This document shows, one piece after another, positions 55,401-64,000 of a stretch of DNA of 64,000 bases. The notes beneath the pieces were generated by a model that saw only the letters and a program-made list of their open reading frames with translations, did no database searches and had not been told where the DNA came from. Made by a program: the position numbers and the translations under genes. Every line of letters begins with the position of its first letter. The first letter of the stretch is position 1. Source of the stretch: Imbricaverruca yamaguchii (Eukaryota > Arthropoda > Thecostraca > Neoverrucidae); assembly GCA_034440575.1 (NCBI GenBank), contig JAOTOL010000997.1:107501-171500 (forward strand). The letters are read 5' to 3'.

Positions 55401-58400
55401 ACGGCACACACTCCCAGCACCCGGTATGTGCAGCTCACCATCGACTACAACCACGGCACACACTCCCAGCACCCGGTATGTGTAGCTCACCATCGACTAC
55501 AACCACGGCACACACTCCCAACACCCGGTATGTGCAGCTCACCATCGACTACAACCACGGCACACACTCCCAGCACCCGGTATGTGTAGCTCACCATTGG
55601 CTAAAATTATGGCACACACTTGGTGTTAGGGTGTTTGCTGACGGTCCGTGTGTGCAGTACCAGGGTGTTTGCTGATGGTCCGTGTGTACGGTATCAGGGT
55701 GTTTGCTGACGGTCCGTGTGTACAGTACCAGGATGTTTACTGACGGTTTGTGTGTGCAGTACCAGGGTGTTTGCTGACCGTCCGTGTGTACAGTACCAGG
55801 GTGTTTGCTGACTGTCCGTGTGTGCAGTACCAGGGTGTTTGCTGACAGTCTGTGTACAGTACTAGGGTGTTTGCTGACGGTCCGTGTGTGCAGTACCAGG
55901 GTGTTTGCTGACCGTCCGTGTCCGCAGTACCAGGGCTATTGGACGGACTCGGACAAGCCGCCGCCGTTCCTGATGAAGCAGCATGTCATGGGGACGCGCC
56001 ACAGCAGTGGCGACTCATCCGAACCCCAGACGGCTGCCACGCTCGGTACGGAGCGCATGCTTGCCGCCCCTGTGCGGTTTCTGTGGTGAAGGATTGCCGA
56101 CGTACAACGACCGTGTCGGTCTACATACCCAATACAGGCTCAATTCATTTGTTATAGCATCTGTATCAGCTTTATGTTGTAGCTACAAGTGTGCTTAGTT
56201 ATTACAGCAAAACATAGGGGACATCTTGGTTTTGACACAGAGCTACGGTGGCGATCGCATGTTGCCTATTCGAATGTTTCGACTCTCGAGACCGATGGTC
56301 TACAGTTGGCTGCAAATTAAGAATTTTACTCTCGTCCCATGATATGTGTTTGAGTGCAGTATCGCGGTCAGTAATAGCGGCTGTGTGGGAGTGTTCTGTG
56401 GTAACCCTTTGCATGCATGAGTGCGGATGCCACGGCTTCGTCGGCTGAATACATCTAGCGAAAGATGTGGTCTTCAAGCGCAGCCTGCTCAATGACACAA
56501 ACGTGGCCGGTCCCCAGACGCTGCAAAGCGGCGCGCGCTGCCCGCCTGGATCCGACAAGGTCTTGAGAAGATGGAGGACGACAAGAAGAAGGCCGAGGAC
56601 CGCGAGACGGCGCGAAAGGCGCGCGACGAGCTGCTGGAGAAGCGGCGCCGACAAGAAGCCGAGGCGCTCAAGGCTCCTGTTGACCCGCTCCGACCGGCCA
56701 AGAGCAAGTTTGTGAGTGCTGCAGTGGGGTTGGATGGTGTGACTTTGACGCTGCTATTGGATATGGGATAACGTGACGGGCAGGGAGGAGTTTGAGGACT
56801 GGTCAGTTCGCCCATATATTGATTATCAAGTACCACAGGCCCAAAATGTATTTTGAGCGAGATGTTAAAAGAGAAAAGATATTCCCAAATATTGCCTCAG
56901 AGGGCAGTATTCAGAGTAGGACAGGGATACAGGTTAATGCAATGCAAACACTCAGTGCACCGAATTCCCTGAACTTATTCACCTGGCTCGGAAGCATGCT
57001 ATGGCGTTGACTACTCTGTTATGGGGTAGTGGCAACATTTCTGTCGACTTTCAGGCCATATGTTGATTATCCCTGAAAATGGCTATGGATTGGTTCCTGT
57101 ACTCTATTCATTTAACACAAGGTGGGAAAAGGCTAATATTTAAAGTATAACATATACAAAGCTTGATGCTGCATAATTCCACTGATCACTGGTTGCTGTT
57201 TTTATGCTTCTTTTGCACAATATCGTCAGTGTTGAGCATCGGAACCGTGGCAACCTGAGTGACGGAACCGTGCCAACCTATGTGACGGAACCACGATAAG
57301 CTATGTGACTGAACAGTGTCAACCTGTATAACGGAACTAGGACAACCTATGCGACAACCGTATCAACTGCTGTATAGGACGTAATTCGTATCCAGCAAGT
57401 TCCCTCTATGGATATTCGTGTCCTTGAAAATCATACTTTGGTACATTTTCCTAATGATAACCAAATTGTTGAAGAAGGTGCATACATGAGTAGTTGCTGA
57501 TCTGTGCTGCAGGACACGTCCTCAGAGGACTCTGAGTCAGAGGCCGAGGAGGCGCCCGTCGCCGCTGACGCAGACGTGTCCGCTGGTGTCGGTACCGCCG
57601 AGTCAGCCGCCCCCGAGGCGGCTCAGTCACCGTCGCCTGGGTCTGCGCCTGCACCAACGGCCACTCCCGCCAGAAAGAGTCGGTTCGACGCTCCCGCGGC
57701 ACAGCCGCCGCTGATCCTCACACCGGAGGAGCGCCAGCAGTTCATGGTGAGCCGCTGCCGAGGCTCTAGAGTGCGTTATGGGGGATAGGTGTTACTAGTG
57801 CATGTTTTTAATCGGCTGTTTTTGGAAGTTCAATCGTGACGTAGGTTGTAGATTGACTTGTTCGGTGTGTTGCTGGTAGACAACAAAACACCGAATGGAC
57901 AACACATGTTGGTGTAGCACATGTACCAACCAACACAAAGGTTTACCAACATGTTGGTACCGAATGGTACCAACATGTTGGTAAACCTTTAACTATTAGC
58001 CAAATGTGATTCGCTATTTACCATGATTGTTTTATTACGTTGTAACACCTGGCGAACTCAAAAGGACACATGATACAAGAAACCCGTGAAGTGGTCTACG
58101 CGCTGTTCACCGCCACAGCGCCGTTCTTTGGTTGCGCACGACTGTTCACCGCGACCAATTCTCAGCTGTTGATGGTGCGCCGCACGCTGACCGAGATCCT
58201 GCTGGACGTGACGTCATCAGAGATGGAGGACATCGCCGACGAGGTGCTGGAGCGCGAGCGAACAAAAGGTATGGCGGCCGGTGTCGCCGCCACCCGTCCG
58301 CTGCTCGCCCACTGTTCAGTAACGCCATGTGCCGTGTTTTGCGAGCCGAACAATACAATCGTTAACTTTGAACCGAAATGGAGTGTGTTGGCCACCATGC

Positions 58401-61400
58401 TGGCTCGCCTGTGTTTGGCCGCTGCCGCTACAGTTGCCACTCGTGTGTTGACATGATGCCGGACGTGATCAGCAATGGACTGTGGTTCAGTAATGTGGGA
58501 GGCTTTGTCTTGCAGCAGACTGTGTGTCGTCTCTACGCTCTTAACCTCTTGTTCTCACGGTAAAGCGCCAGCGAAGAGAGCCCAGGCTGTGACCTCTGTA
58601 AATCGACCGCTCGGTAAGTACCACTCACGTTTCTACCGTCATATTGCCGACCGATGTGCTGTTTGTTCATACTTCAGACAGAGCACTCCTTGATTTTGCT
58701 TTGAGTTAAGTCATTGTATAGTTTATGTCAATGAAACTTCTGTTCTGCTGGTGACCACCATCGTACCTGCTTTGGCCGGTGTCAGTGTTCTGAAATTGTG
58801 TTCCTGAATCTTACTACTGCACTCAAATTTGCCTTATTTGAATCCTAGACTGTTTGCCTACATTTCCGTACCGACTGTCTTGGTGCATTTTGGGCGCTTT
58901 TGAACACTACATTATCAGAATTTTGTCGCATGCTATTAACTTGATATTTAGTTTGGACCTATTTTCCCAAGCTCAGAAGCTGTATGCAGGGTTACCATGT
59001 TGAATCCGCGTGGTGTTGCGTTTTATTTGGCCGACTGAGAAAAGGGAACTTTAAGCTTTGGCATATGGTAAGCAAGGCTCACTTCGCCACAAGTATTTCG
59101 CTACTTAGGATGCCAAAAAGCTATGGCAATGTAAAGCCTACTCAGGTCAATATAAAATTACTCCCCTTCACAATATTTCTGCATGACATACCAGCAGGAT
59201 GTCGGAGAATCATCGGCTTATACATTTGGTCTATGTTATGAAAATGCTATTACTTTGCAGTGAAACATGTCCCTTGCAGCAGAATATTGCAACAGTAACA
59301 AGGCGTTTCTTGACATATTTGCATGCACCATGTACGATGTACAGTATAGTACATGCATATCTAAAACTCATGTTCAGAGCGGAATATATGTTTCGGTGTG
59401 CAAAACAGCACAGCTAAAGATGTAAGTAAGAGGAACGAGTCAGATGTAAATATATTTCCTGTTATGCATTGTTTCGGGTATAAATCTCAGACTTTGGGCA
59501 CACTGGTCTAATGAGATATGCACAGTCGTCCACACTATGGCCGATAATGTTTCGAGTATTTCCTGGTCGCTCGAACTTCTCCATGGAATGGAAGTATAAG
59601 TGGCAAATAGAGCACAGCCTTGCATGAGTTTGAACTGACTTAAAATTTTTGATGATTTCCGCGTTGTTTGTCTTGGGTTATTGGCGGAAGCTTTTGAAGC
59701 AGTGTTAATGCTACTTCTATAAGCAAGACAGCTCCTACGACTAGTGGGAACATCCAGCCTGTCTAGTCTGCCTGATTTTATAATTCCTCGTCGTATTCCA
59801 ACTCCAAAATTTCTTTCCTTCGTGGCAGCTCAGTTTCAGAACACTGCTAACTGGTCAACTTTGAAGAACGTATCTTACGCACGCTAACATTTCAACAAAT
59901 GTGTCCCAAAAACATCATTGACATGTATCGCCGCTGCATTGTTATTGTTCGTGTCTTCGCAATCAGCATGCAGGTGCTGGCACTGCCGTGTGCTTGTGTG
60001 CAGATCCAGTGAACTCCCCTCGACTCCCACCTGGTCGTCAGTGGCTCCACCCAGCTCCCGCACTGTATCGGACGACAGCGTGCCACGCCTCGTTCGGTGT
60101 TCGCCGTCCTCATTCCCATACTGGCCGTACGCCCGTGTTGCATATCGGACGTCGGTGCACCTGTTGTTACGTGCCGTAACTATAGCCATACCCGTGCCAC
60201 TCCGTTCCATAACCGCAGCCCCTCCCCACTCAGCTCTGTCGTGTACCTTTCGCATGGTGTTCGGGTGTACGGGCAAACGCAGGTGTGTCCGTCCCCTGTA
60301 TCCAATATTTGTCGTCGCGCCCCGCCCGCACCTGCCGTGCTCTTCATCCCTTCCTCACCACCAGGCTCGGTATTCTCCGTCCCGTGTGAACCCGTCACCT
60401 GTGTGCATGCCGGCCTGTTCAGAGGCCGTCCGGCTCGTTATTCTCCGTCCCGTGTGTGCCCGTCACCTGTGCCGCTGCTGTGTGGCGGCCTGGCCAGCGG
60501 CCGTTGGAGCCGTGGCGCGGCACTGACCGTCCGCCGCCGCCGGCCAGGTCTGGGCCTGGGCATCTACGGCACCGACTCGGAGAGCGACTCCGACTCGGAG
60601 TCGGACGACGAGCCGACGCCAGCGACTGCCGCATCCGAGGACAGCGACGCCGAGCTGCAGGCGACCATCCGGCGGCGGCGGCAGGAGTTCGCCGCCGGCA
60701 GGGAGCAGGAGATCCTACAGCGGCTGCGTCAGGAGCTCGACCAGGAGCCGGGCGGGGGCGGGGAGCGCGAGCACAGTGACGGTGAGCGATGGCGGCCGGC
60801 CGCCGGTCGGCGCGCGCTGACGGCCGTCGAGCCGCTCTGGTGTCCTGGTGACGCCGCTGTTGTCACCGCTGCACTGCCGCCGGCAGCAGGGCTCTCAGTC
60901 GGAAGCCAGCGTCCTGCTGCTGGGTGGCAGGTCCTGACCCTGACACCGACGGACAATTAGGAGACCCGAGCTACTCACCGCGAAGGATAAGACATTTGGA
61001 TAGCCTGCCTACCCTTCCTCACCAATTCCACTAAAAGCGATATTCATATTATCATTTAAATATCTCTGGTTGCCTAAAACCGACTATATATATATATGTC
61101 GTCATATCCATGTAAGTCCCAACAATGAATGCATGAGATATGCTTGGATAAAAAATAAGACTTTAAAGCTGAGGAGGAAACTCTGGTCCTCAATACGAGG
61201 CTCCGAAGTGGAATAAGCTGTCGGTGTTTGACAATAGGATAGTCAGACATTTGGTAAGAACCATCATCGTCTGGCAAGAGACATGTATTCGTTGAGAATC
61301 GCTGGGCTTGAATAGAAAGCTTCAGTGCCCAGTAGAAGATGCCGCGCTCGAGACAGTGGAACCGCTATTATGCAGGGCAGCGTCGGACCTAGGGTGAAGG

Positions 61401-62453
61401 TCCGACCCTGCCTGTGTAGGAACTGCCTGCAGGGTCAATGATTTGTATACACGGAACGTTCGGCCAGTCATAATTGACTTAAATATCTTTATATCTAAAT
61501 ATACGAACATTTATATCTGTAGGGAATCATCTCGCATTTATAAGAACAGAAGCCGATAGTTTGAAGCGTTTGCATTGTTATATTACCTTTCAAACTACAT
61601 TGGTTCTTCATGTGTTGATCAATACATCCATCATACCCAAACACACCGCTTAGCATACTTCACCTTAAAGTACGCATGCGTTGTATGGTGTGTTCGCACG
61701 TAGTGCTGTGTTGCAGAGTCAGTGCGGTCTCCGGCTCGGCAGCACCCTCCCGCGTCGGCTCCCACTGCTGCCGTCGGCGCCGACACCACCGACGCACCCG
61801 CCTCCCAGAGCGACTCTTCGGACTGTGAGCCGGCCGCAGCCACCAACGGCTCTCCTGTGGCGCCGCTGGCGCCGGCCGCGCCAGAGGAACCCGGCGGGCC
61901 GCACAGTGAGGCCAACAGGTCGGAGCAGACGACACGCAGCCGCTCGGCCAGCCGCGAGCCGCGCAAGTCGCGCCGCCAGCGTCGCGTCAGTCGCAGTGCC
62001 AGTGGTGACGCGTCGAGTGGCTCGACCAGCGAGCAGAGCAGGCGCTCTTCGCGCGTCTTCAAAAAGGAGAAGAAGCGCCGGAAACGGTCGCGCTCCAAGA
62101 AGCGGTCGCGCCGCTCGTCATCGGAGCGCCCGACGCGCTCCAAGAAGCGGTCGCGTCGCTCATCGTCGCGCTCCCACAAAAAGTCGCGCCGCTCGCGGTC
62201 GGATTCGCGGTCGCGCCGCGGATCGCGCCGGTCGCGCTCCACGTCGCGCCGGCGCTCGTCCCTAAAAAAGTCGAAGTCTCGCCGCTCGCGCTCGGGATCG
62301 CGCAAGCGATCGCGCCGCTCCACGTCAACGTCGCGCAAATGGACTCGCCGCTCGCGCTCGGCATCCAGGGAGAGATCGCGGAAAAAGGCGCACCGGTCGC
62401 GCTCCGGGTCGGGCTCGCGCAAGCGGTCCCGTCGCCACCGCTCCAGTTCGTAG
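52371..62453 (+). CDS. PNISR: PNISR, Arg/Ser-rich nuclear speckle protein, ten coding exons
   Basis: PNISR is an RS-domain protein of nuclear speckles linked to pre-mRNA splicing. Exons: 52371-52461, 52804-52974, 55157-55371, 55928-56045, 56518-56711, 57513-57746, 58166-58268, 58566-58613, 60548-60781 and 61717-62453 (714 residues). All phases match. Family blocks are in order: N-terminal MW start, VDWAQLAQQWIQ, a Trp/Asn-rich part, AAKRRALPAWIRQGLEKME, acidic SSEDSESEAEE, SRFDAP, LTEILLDVTS, APAKRAQ, the acidic IYGTDSESDSDSESDDE, and a C-terminal RS domain (about residues 535-714) of RSRSKKRSRR-type repeats. The start ATG 52371 gives the family MW opening. The N-terminal low-complexity part is shorter than in vertebrates (about 800 residues). 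Identity is sure; exon 5's acceptor is the least certain border. Confidence 0.95.
52804..52974 (+). CDS. PNISR: PNISR coding exon 2
   Basis: Encodes DWAQLAQQWIQLKDQPEQP, the conserved DWAxLAQxWI motif, then a Gly/Ala/Asp-rich stretch. The acceptor is GTTTGCAG and the donor GTCAGT at 52975. Copies of this donor recur at about 52997, 53510, 53618 and 53667. Confidence 0.92.
52965..54235 (+). repeat. Diverged tandem duplication, about 0.65 kb, in PNISR intron 2
   Basis: The interval from exon 2's donor to about 53505 and the interval about 53507-54235 align loosely. Shared words are ACGGTSAGTG at the start, GTGAGATGTYGAAA, GATGACAAT, and near the end ATTCAGTGCTCGGAAAGTG/ATTCAGTAAGTGGTATATTC, CCCTATTTC and AATAATTTATCACTGCC. 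Each copy starts with a version of the exon 2 donor. Confidence 0.75.
54417..54600 (+). mobile_element. tRNA-derived SINE, family B, copy 3 with target duplication
   Basis: The SINE 54427-54590 (GGGGACGAGTAGCCTGAAGG, B-box GGGTTCGAGTCTC) is flanked by perfect 10-bp copies of AGCCAATTTT (54417-54426 and 54591-54600). It lies in PNISR intron 2 in gene orientation. Confidence 0.95.
54869..54944 (+). mobile_element. LINE-tail micro-insertion, second case
   Basis: About 60 bp of LINE 3' tail (GGGCGCTAAATGACCTCGTG, GTCGGCGCGCCCTTAAGCCC, AAATAATCAATC) lies between copies of TGTCTCTG (54869-54876 and 54937-54944). As in the 49-kb case, no other LINE sequence came along. Confidence 0.8.
55157..55371 (+). 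CDS. PNISR: PNISR coding exon 3
   Basis: Encodes GDAGAPGLHQTSGAAGEYTT, then GWGWNWPGHAAPNSWGWSND and QLTIDYNHGTHSQQP. This is a Trp/Asn/Gly-rich, probably disordered segment like the one in family members. The acceptor is GGGCGCAG and the donor GTACGT at 55372, which starts the 52-bp repeat. Confidence 0.88.
55330..55632 (+). repeat. 52-bp minisatellite copying PNISR exon 3 donor
   Basis: Copies start exactly 52 bp apart at 55330, 55382, 55434, 55486, 55538 and 55590 (the last is decayed). Each holds the last 42 exon bases (CTCACCATCGACTACAACCA ... CCCG) and the donor GTATGTGCAG. The first copy is the real exon end. Confidence 0.96.
55632..55936 (+). repeat. 34-bp minisatellite copying PNISR exon 4 acceptor
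   Basis: About nine 34-bp units (GTGTTTGCTGACGGTCCGTG, TGTACAGTACCAGG) end in the real acceptor CCGTCCGTGTCCGCAG plus TACCAGGGC of exon 4. Every unit therefore carries an acceptor-like CAG with nine exon-like bases. Confidence 0.95.
55928..56045 (+). CDS. PNISR: PNISR coding exon 4
   Basis: Encodes YQGYWTDSDKPPPFLMKQHV, MGTRHSSGDSSEPQTAATL and one base of Asp. The donor GTACGG follows at 56046. The following codon, completed in exon 5, gives LDAAKRRALPAW. Confidence 0.88.
56518..56711 (+). CDS. PNISR: PNISR coding exon 5
   Basis: Encodes DAAKRRALPAWIRQGLEKME, a highly conserved PNISR block, then a charged coiled-coil (DKKKAEDRETARKARDELLE) and PAKSKF. The acceptor is taken as CCCCAG at 56512-56517, with a weak pyrimidine tract; the donor is GTGAGT at 56712. 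Confidence 0.88.
57238..57368 (+). repeat. Short repeat of about 28 bp in PNISR intron 5
   Basis: Five diverged units of the type GTGACGGAACCGTGCCAACC and TAT. They have no relation to exon borders. Confidence 0.75.
57513..57746 (+). CDS. PNISR: PNISR coding exon 6
   Basis: Encodes acidic DTSSEDSESEAEEAPVAADA, Ala/Pro-rich sequence with SPSPGS, then RKSRFDAPAAQPPLILTPEE and RQQFM. The acceptor is GTGCTGCAG and the donor GTGAGC at 57747. Confidence 0.93.
57937..57990. repeat. Perfect 25-bp inverted repeat with 4-bp loop
   Basis: 57937-57961 is the exact reverse complement of 57966-57990, with loop GAAT. Each arm itself contains the 16-bp palindrome TACCAACATGTTGGTA. It lies in PNISR intron 6, 175 bp before exon 7. 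Confidence 0.97.
58166..58268 (+). CDS. PNISR: PNISR coding exon 7
   Basis: Encodes LLMVRRTLTEILLDVTSSEM, EDIADEVLERERTK, the most conserved PNISR helix (LTEILLDVT). The acceptor is CAATTCTCAG and the donor GTATGG at 58269. Confidence 0.95.
58566..58613 (+). CDS. PNISR: PNISR coding exon 8, small
   Basis: Encodes APAKRAQAVTSVNRPL between acceptor CGGTAAAG and donor GTAAGT at 58614. The match to the family APAKQLAQ string and both phases (1 and 1) confirm this 48-bp exon. Confidence 0.92.
58614..60547 (+). other. PNISR intron 8
   Basis: Mostly AT-rich and unrecognised. Just before exon 9 about two 72-bp units (TATTCTCCGTCCCGTGTG, then CCCGTCACCTGTG) lie at 60362-60480. Confidence 0.55.
60548..60781 (+). 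CDS. PNISR: PNISR coding exon 9
   Basis: Encodes GLGLGIYGTDSESDSDSESD, DEPTPATAASEDSDAELQAT, IRRRRQEFAAGREQEILQRL, RQELDQEPGGGGEREHSD. It combines a CK2-like acidic Ser tract with a coiled-coil. The acceptor is CGGCCAG and the donor GTGAGC at 60782. Confidence 0.94.
60782..61716 (+). other. PNISR intron 9
   Basis: GC-rich at the start, then AT-rich with a short (AT)n tract at about 61083. No repeat or gene was recognised. Confidence 0.55.
61717..62453 (+). CDS. PNISR: PNISR last coding exon, RS domain
   Basis: Starts after TGTTGCAG with ESVRSPARQ and a Pro/Ala-rich part, then from about 61920 the RS domain: RSRSASREPRKSRRQRR, KKRRKRSRSKKRSRRSSSER, SRSRRGSRRSRSTSRRRSS, RHRSSS and stop TAG. 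RS domains are phosphorylated and drive speckle localisation. The repetitive TCGCGCCGCTCG coding creates a 308-codon open frame on the - strand that is not a gene. Confidence 0.95.
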
Positions 62454-63300
62454 CAGCAGCAGCAGCGGTAAGGAAAGTACCCGGTGTGACTTCCGGCCGG
62501 CCTACGTGCAGGTACGTGGATCTCCTCTCTTCTCTTTTGACTGAAGCAGTGAACCATATATCTGCTTCTATTTGGTCGATGGAAGACAAATACTTGTGTT
62601 GGGACGATCCAAGATAGACTCTTGGTATCTCGTCACATCGAGTAAAATATGAAGTACAAATAGTGAAATGGAGAGTAAGCCGGGGTCTTGACTTCGGAAA
62701 TAAAACATGCTAGCACAACACGAGCGTATACAGATAAATCGCCCTTTCATGACAACTGCTGCGACATAAGTCATTGGAATACTAGATGCTTTAATTGTCC
62801 CCATTCAGTCCTATTTATATATTATCTGGCCTCGTTTGCTTTGTATTGTATTGCTTTGTATACAAGCTCAGACACGTGTGTTCTCCAGAAATATATGTGC
62901 TTGCTTTCTTTGTGCAGCCAGTTGCATGCATCACCAGCGAGGTCACGTGTGGGTCGATGTGTGGCGGGTCCAGCACCATTCCGCTGGACGTCGGTGTCCC
63001 GACTGGCAGTGTGTCTGGCGGAGTGTGTCGGTTCGACCACCGTCCCTGTGGCCGTCTGTCACGCTGTTTCTGTTCCAGGGCACGTCTGCGGAGCTGAGCG
63101 GCTCGCCGGCCGGCCCGTCGTGTACTGGGTGGTGTGACTCGTGTCACCGACCCCTGTGTGTCGTGTTAGCTCGTTACAGAGTCAGCTGTTACAACTGCTG
63201 CAATCGATCTGGCCGTGCTCGTCAGCCGATAAGGCTTTACCTTTTATGCTAAGTTTTGGTGAAATAAATTTCCCGTCTCCCCGCTGTCCTCTGTTGAGCT
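62454..63300 (+). other. Presumed PNISR 3'-UTR
   Basis: Follows the stop codon. The only good polyadenylation signal is AATAAA at 63263-63268. Whether the UTR is continuous or spliced cannot be told. Confidence 0.5.
63263..63268 (+). promoter_or_regulatory. Possible PNISR polyadenylation signal
   Basis: Canonical AATAAA about 810 bp after the PNISR stop, followed by a T/C-rich stretch. Confidence 0.5.
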
Positions 63301-64000
63301 CCGCATCCGCAAAGGATTCCGCCTCCGAGCAGGCTGGGCGGCGCGTCGCGTCCGCCCTGAGTGTGGCAGCCAGTGCAGATCAAGACCAACATGCGATCAC
63401 AATGCGCGCACTATTAAATTCGGCGATTTTATGTCACCGTTTTGACGATTGACGTTGAAGCAAATATTTTCGTCATTCCATGGTAGCTCTTCTGATTTTG
63501 GGGACGTTAATGTTGCTACTCTGTTGTTGGGTGAACACGAGACGTAGAATGCACTCGTAGCGTTAGATGATAATCAAGATGTTAGTCGTCCACTTTTTAG
63601 TGAGGCCTTGCCCATGAGTCTTCTTGGGTCGCCTTTATTGTTGATGACAAGCTCACCGAACACTTTCAACCCGCGTTGGTGACAGAAGGCTGATGTTCTA
63701 TTATCGCATCATAGATGGCTCTGTTGCATCATTCCAGCACACCATGATTGTGATGTGCCAAGGGTATGCCCTGTGCTAATCTACCTGCCGCGGTTTATAT
63801 GCAAATTCTTGTCTTCACGAAGGAACGATCGTGACATGATCAAAATTATGCACACGAATACGCAGTTCAGAATACCTGGGTTTGTTCTTGGGCAACTGCG
63901 CAGCTTGGCGTCTTGTCCAACGCGGTTCAATTGTTGCCATGGTCGCCCCGTCCGTGCTATGGACCGGTGGAGGCACGACGTTTTTACATCTGGACAGCCG
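63301..64000. other. Downstream flank, nothing recognised
   Basis: No conserved coding sequence or repeat was seen on either strand. Confidence 0.5.

Noticed and set aside
61631..62557. 308-codon Arg/Glu/Asp-rich frame on the - strand
   Set aside because: Mirror of the RS-domain coding repeats of PNISR; the + strand is supported by homology and splice phases.

Overview
The window is animal nuclear DNA, most likely from an arthropod and probably a crustacean. Genes are split by many introns with GT-AG borders, coding exons are GC-rich, and the DNA carries tRNA-derived SINEs, an I/Jockey-group LINE, cut-and-paste transposon remnants and many minisatellites. I cannot name the species. There is no sign of bacterial, organellar or CRISPR sequence.

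Three conserved protein genes can be traced exon by exon with matching intron phases. (1) PMS2 (MutL homologue, mismatch-repair endonuclease), + strand, ten exons from 110 to the stop at 10220; its first exons lie left of the window. (2) PNPLA8 (calcium-independent phospholipase A2 gamma), - strand, nine coding exons from 28738 down to the stop at 12962. It converges on PMS2. (3) PNISR (Arg/Ser-rich splicing-speckle protein), + strand, ten coding exons from 52371 to 62453, with a possible AATAAA at 63263. The three models sum to whole codon numbers (783 including the stop for the PMS2 part, 541 for PNPLA8, 715 for PNISR).

Between PNPLA8 and PNISR (about 29-52 kb) lies a transposon-rich gap. 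It holds a nearly full-length but frameshifted LINE (29821-35857) inside a perfect 16-bp target duplication, and a DNA transposon remnant with inverted ends (about 39798-41013). It also holds an unidentified broken coding remnant (about 41200-42670), a second inverted-end element full of AGGTCA motifs (about 44314-46542), a 5'-truncated LINE with target duplication, two LINE-tail-only micro-insertions and several SINEs. AT-rich blocks (about 26.4-29.8, 36.3-38.5 and 47-52.7 kb) alternate with GC-rich DNA and share diverged repeats of their own.

The most unusual property is that many minisatellites sit exactly on exon borders of the three genes and copy the splice site together with adjoining exon bases. 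Clear cases are the PMS2 exon 2 donor, PMS2 exon 8 acceptor and donor, PNISR exon 1 acceptor, exon 2 donor, exon 3 donor and exon 4 acceptor. PNPLA8 exons 4, 5 and 7 show weaker or more diverged versions; the exon 7 case is a 5.3-kb array. If any of these splice-site copies are used, they would give a ladder of alternative transcripts.
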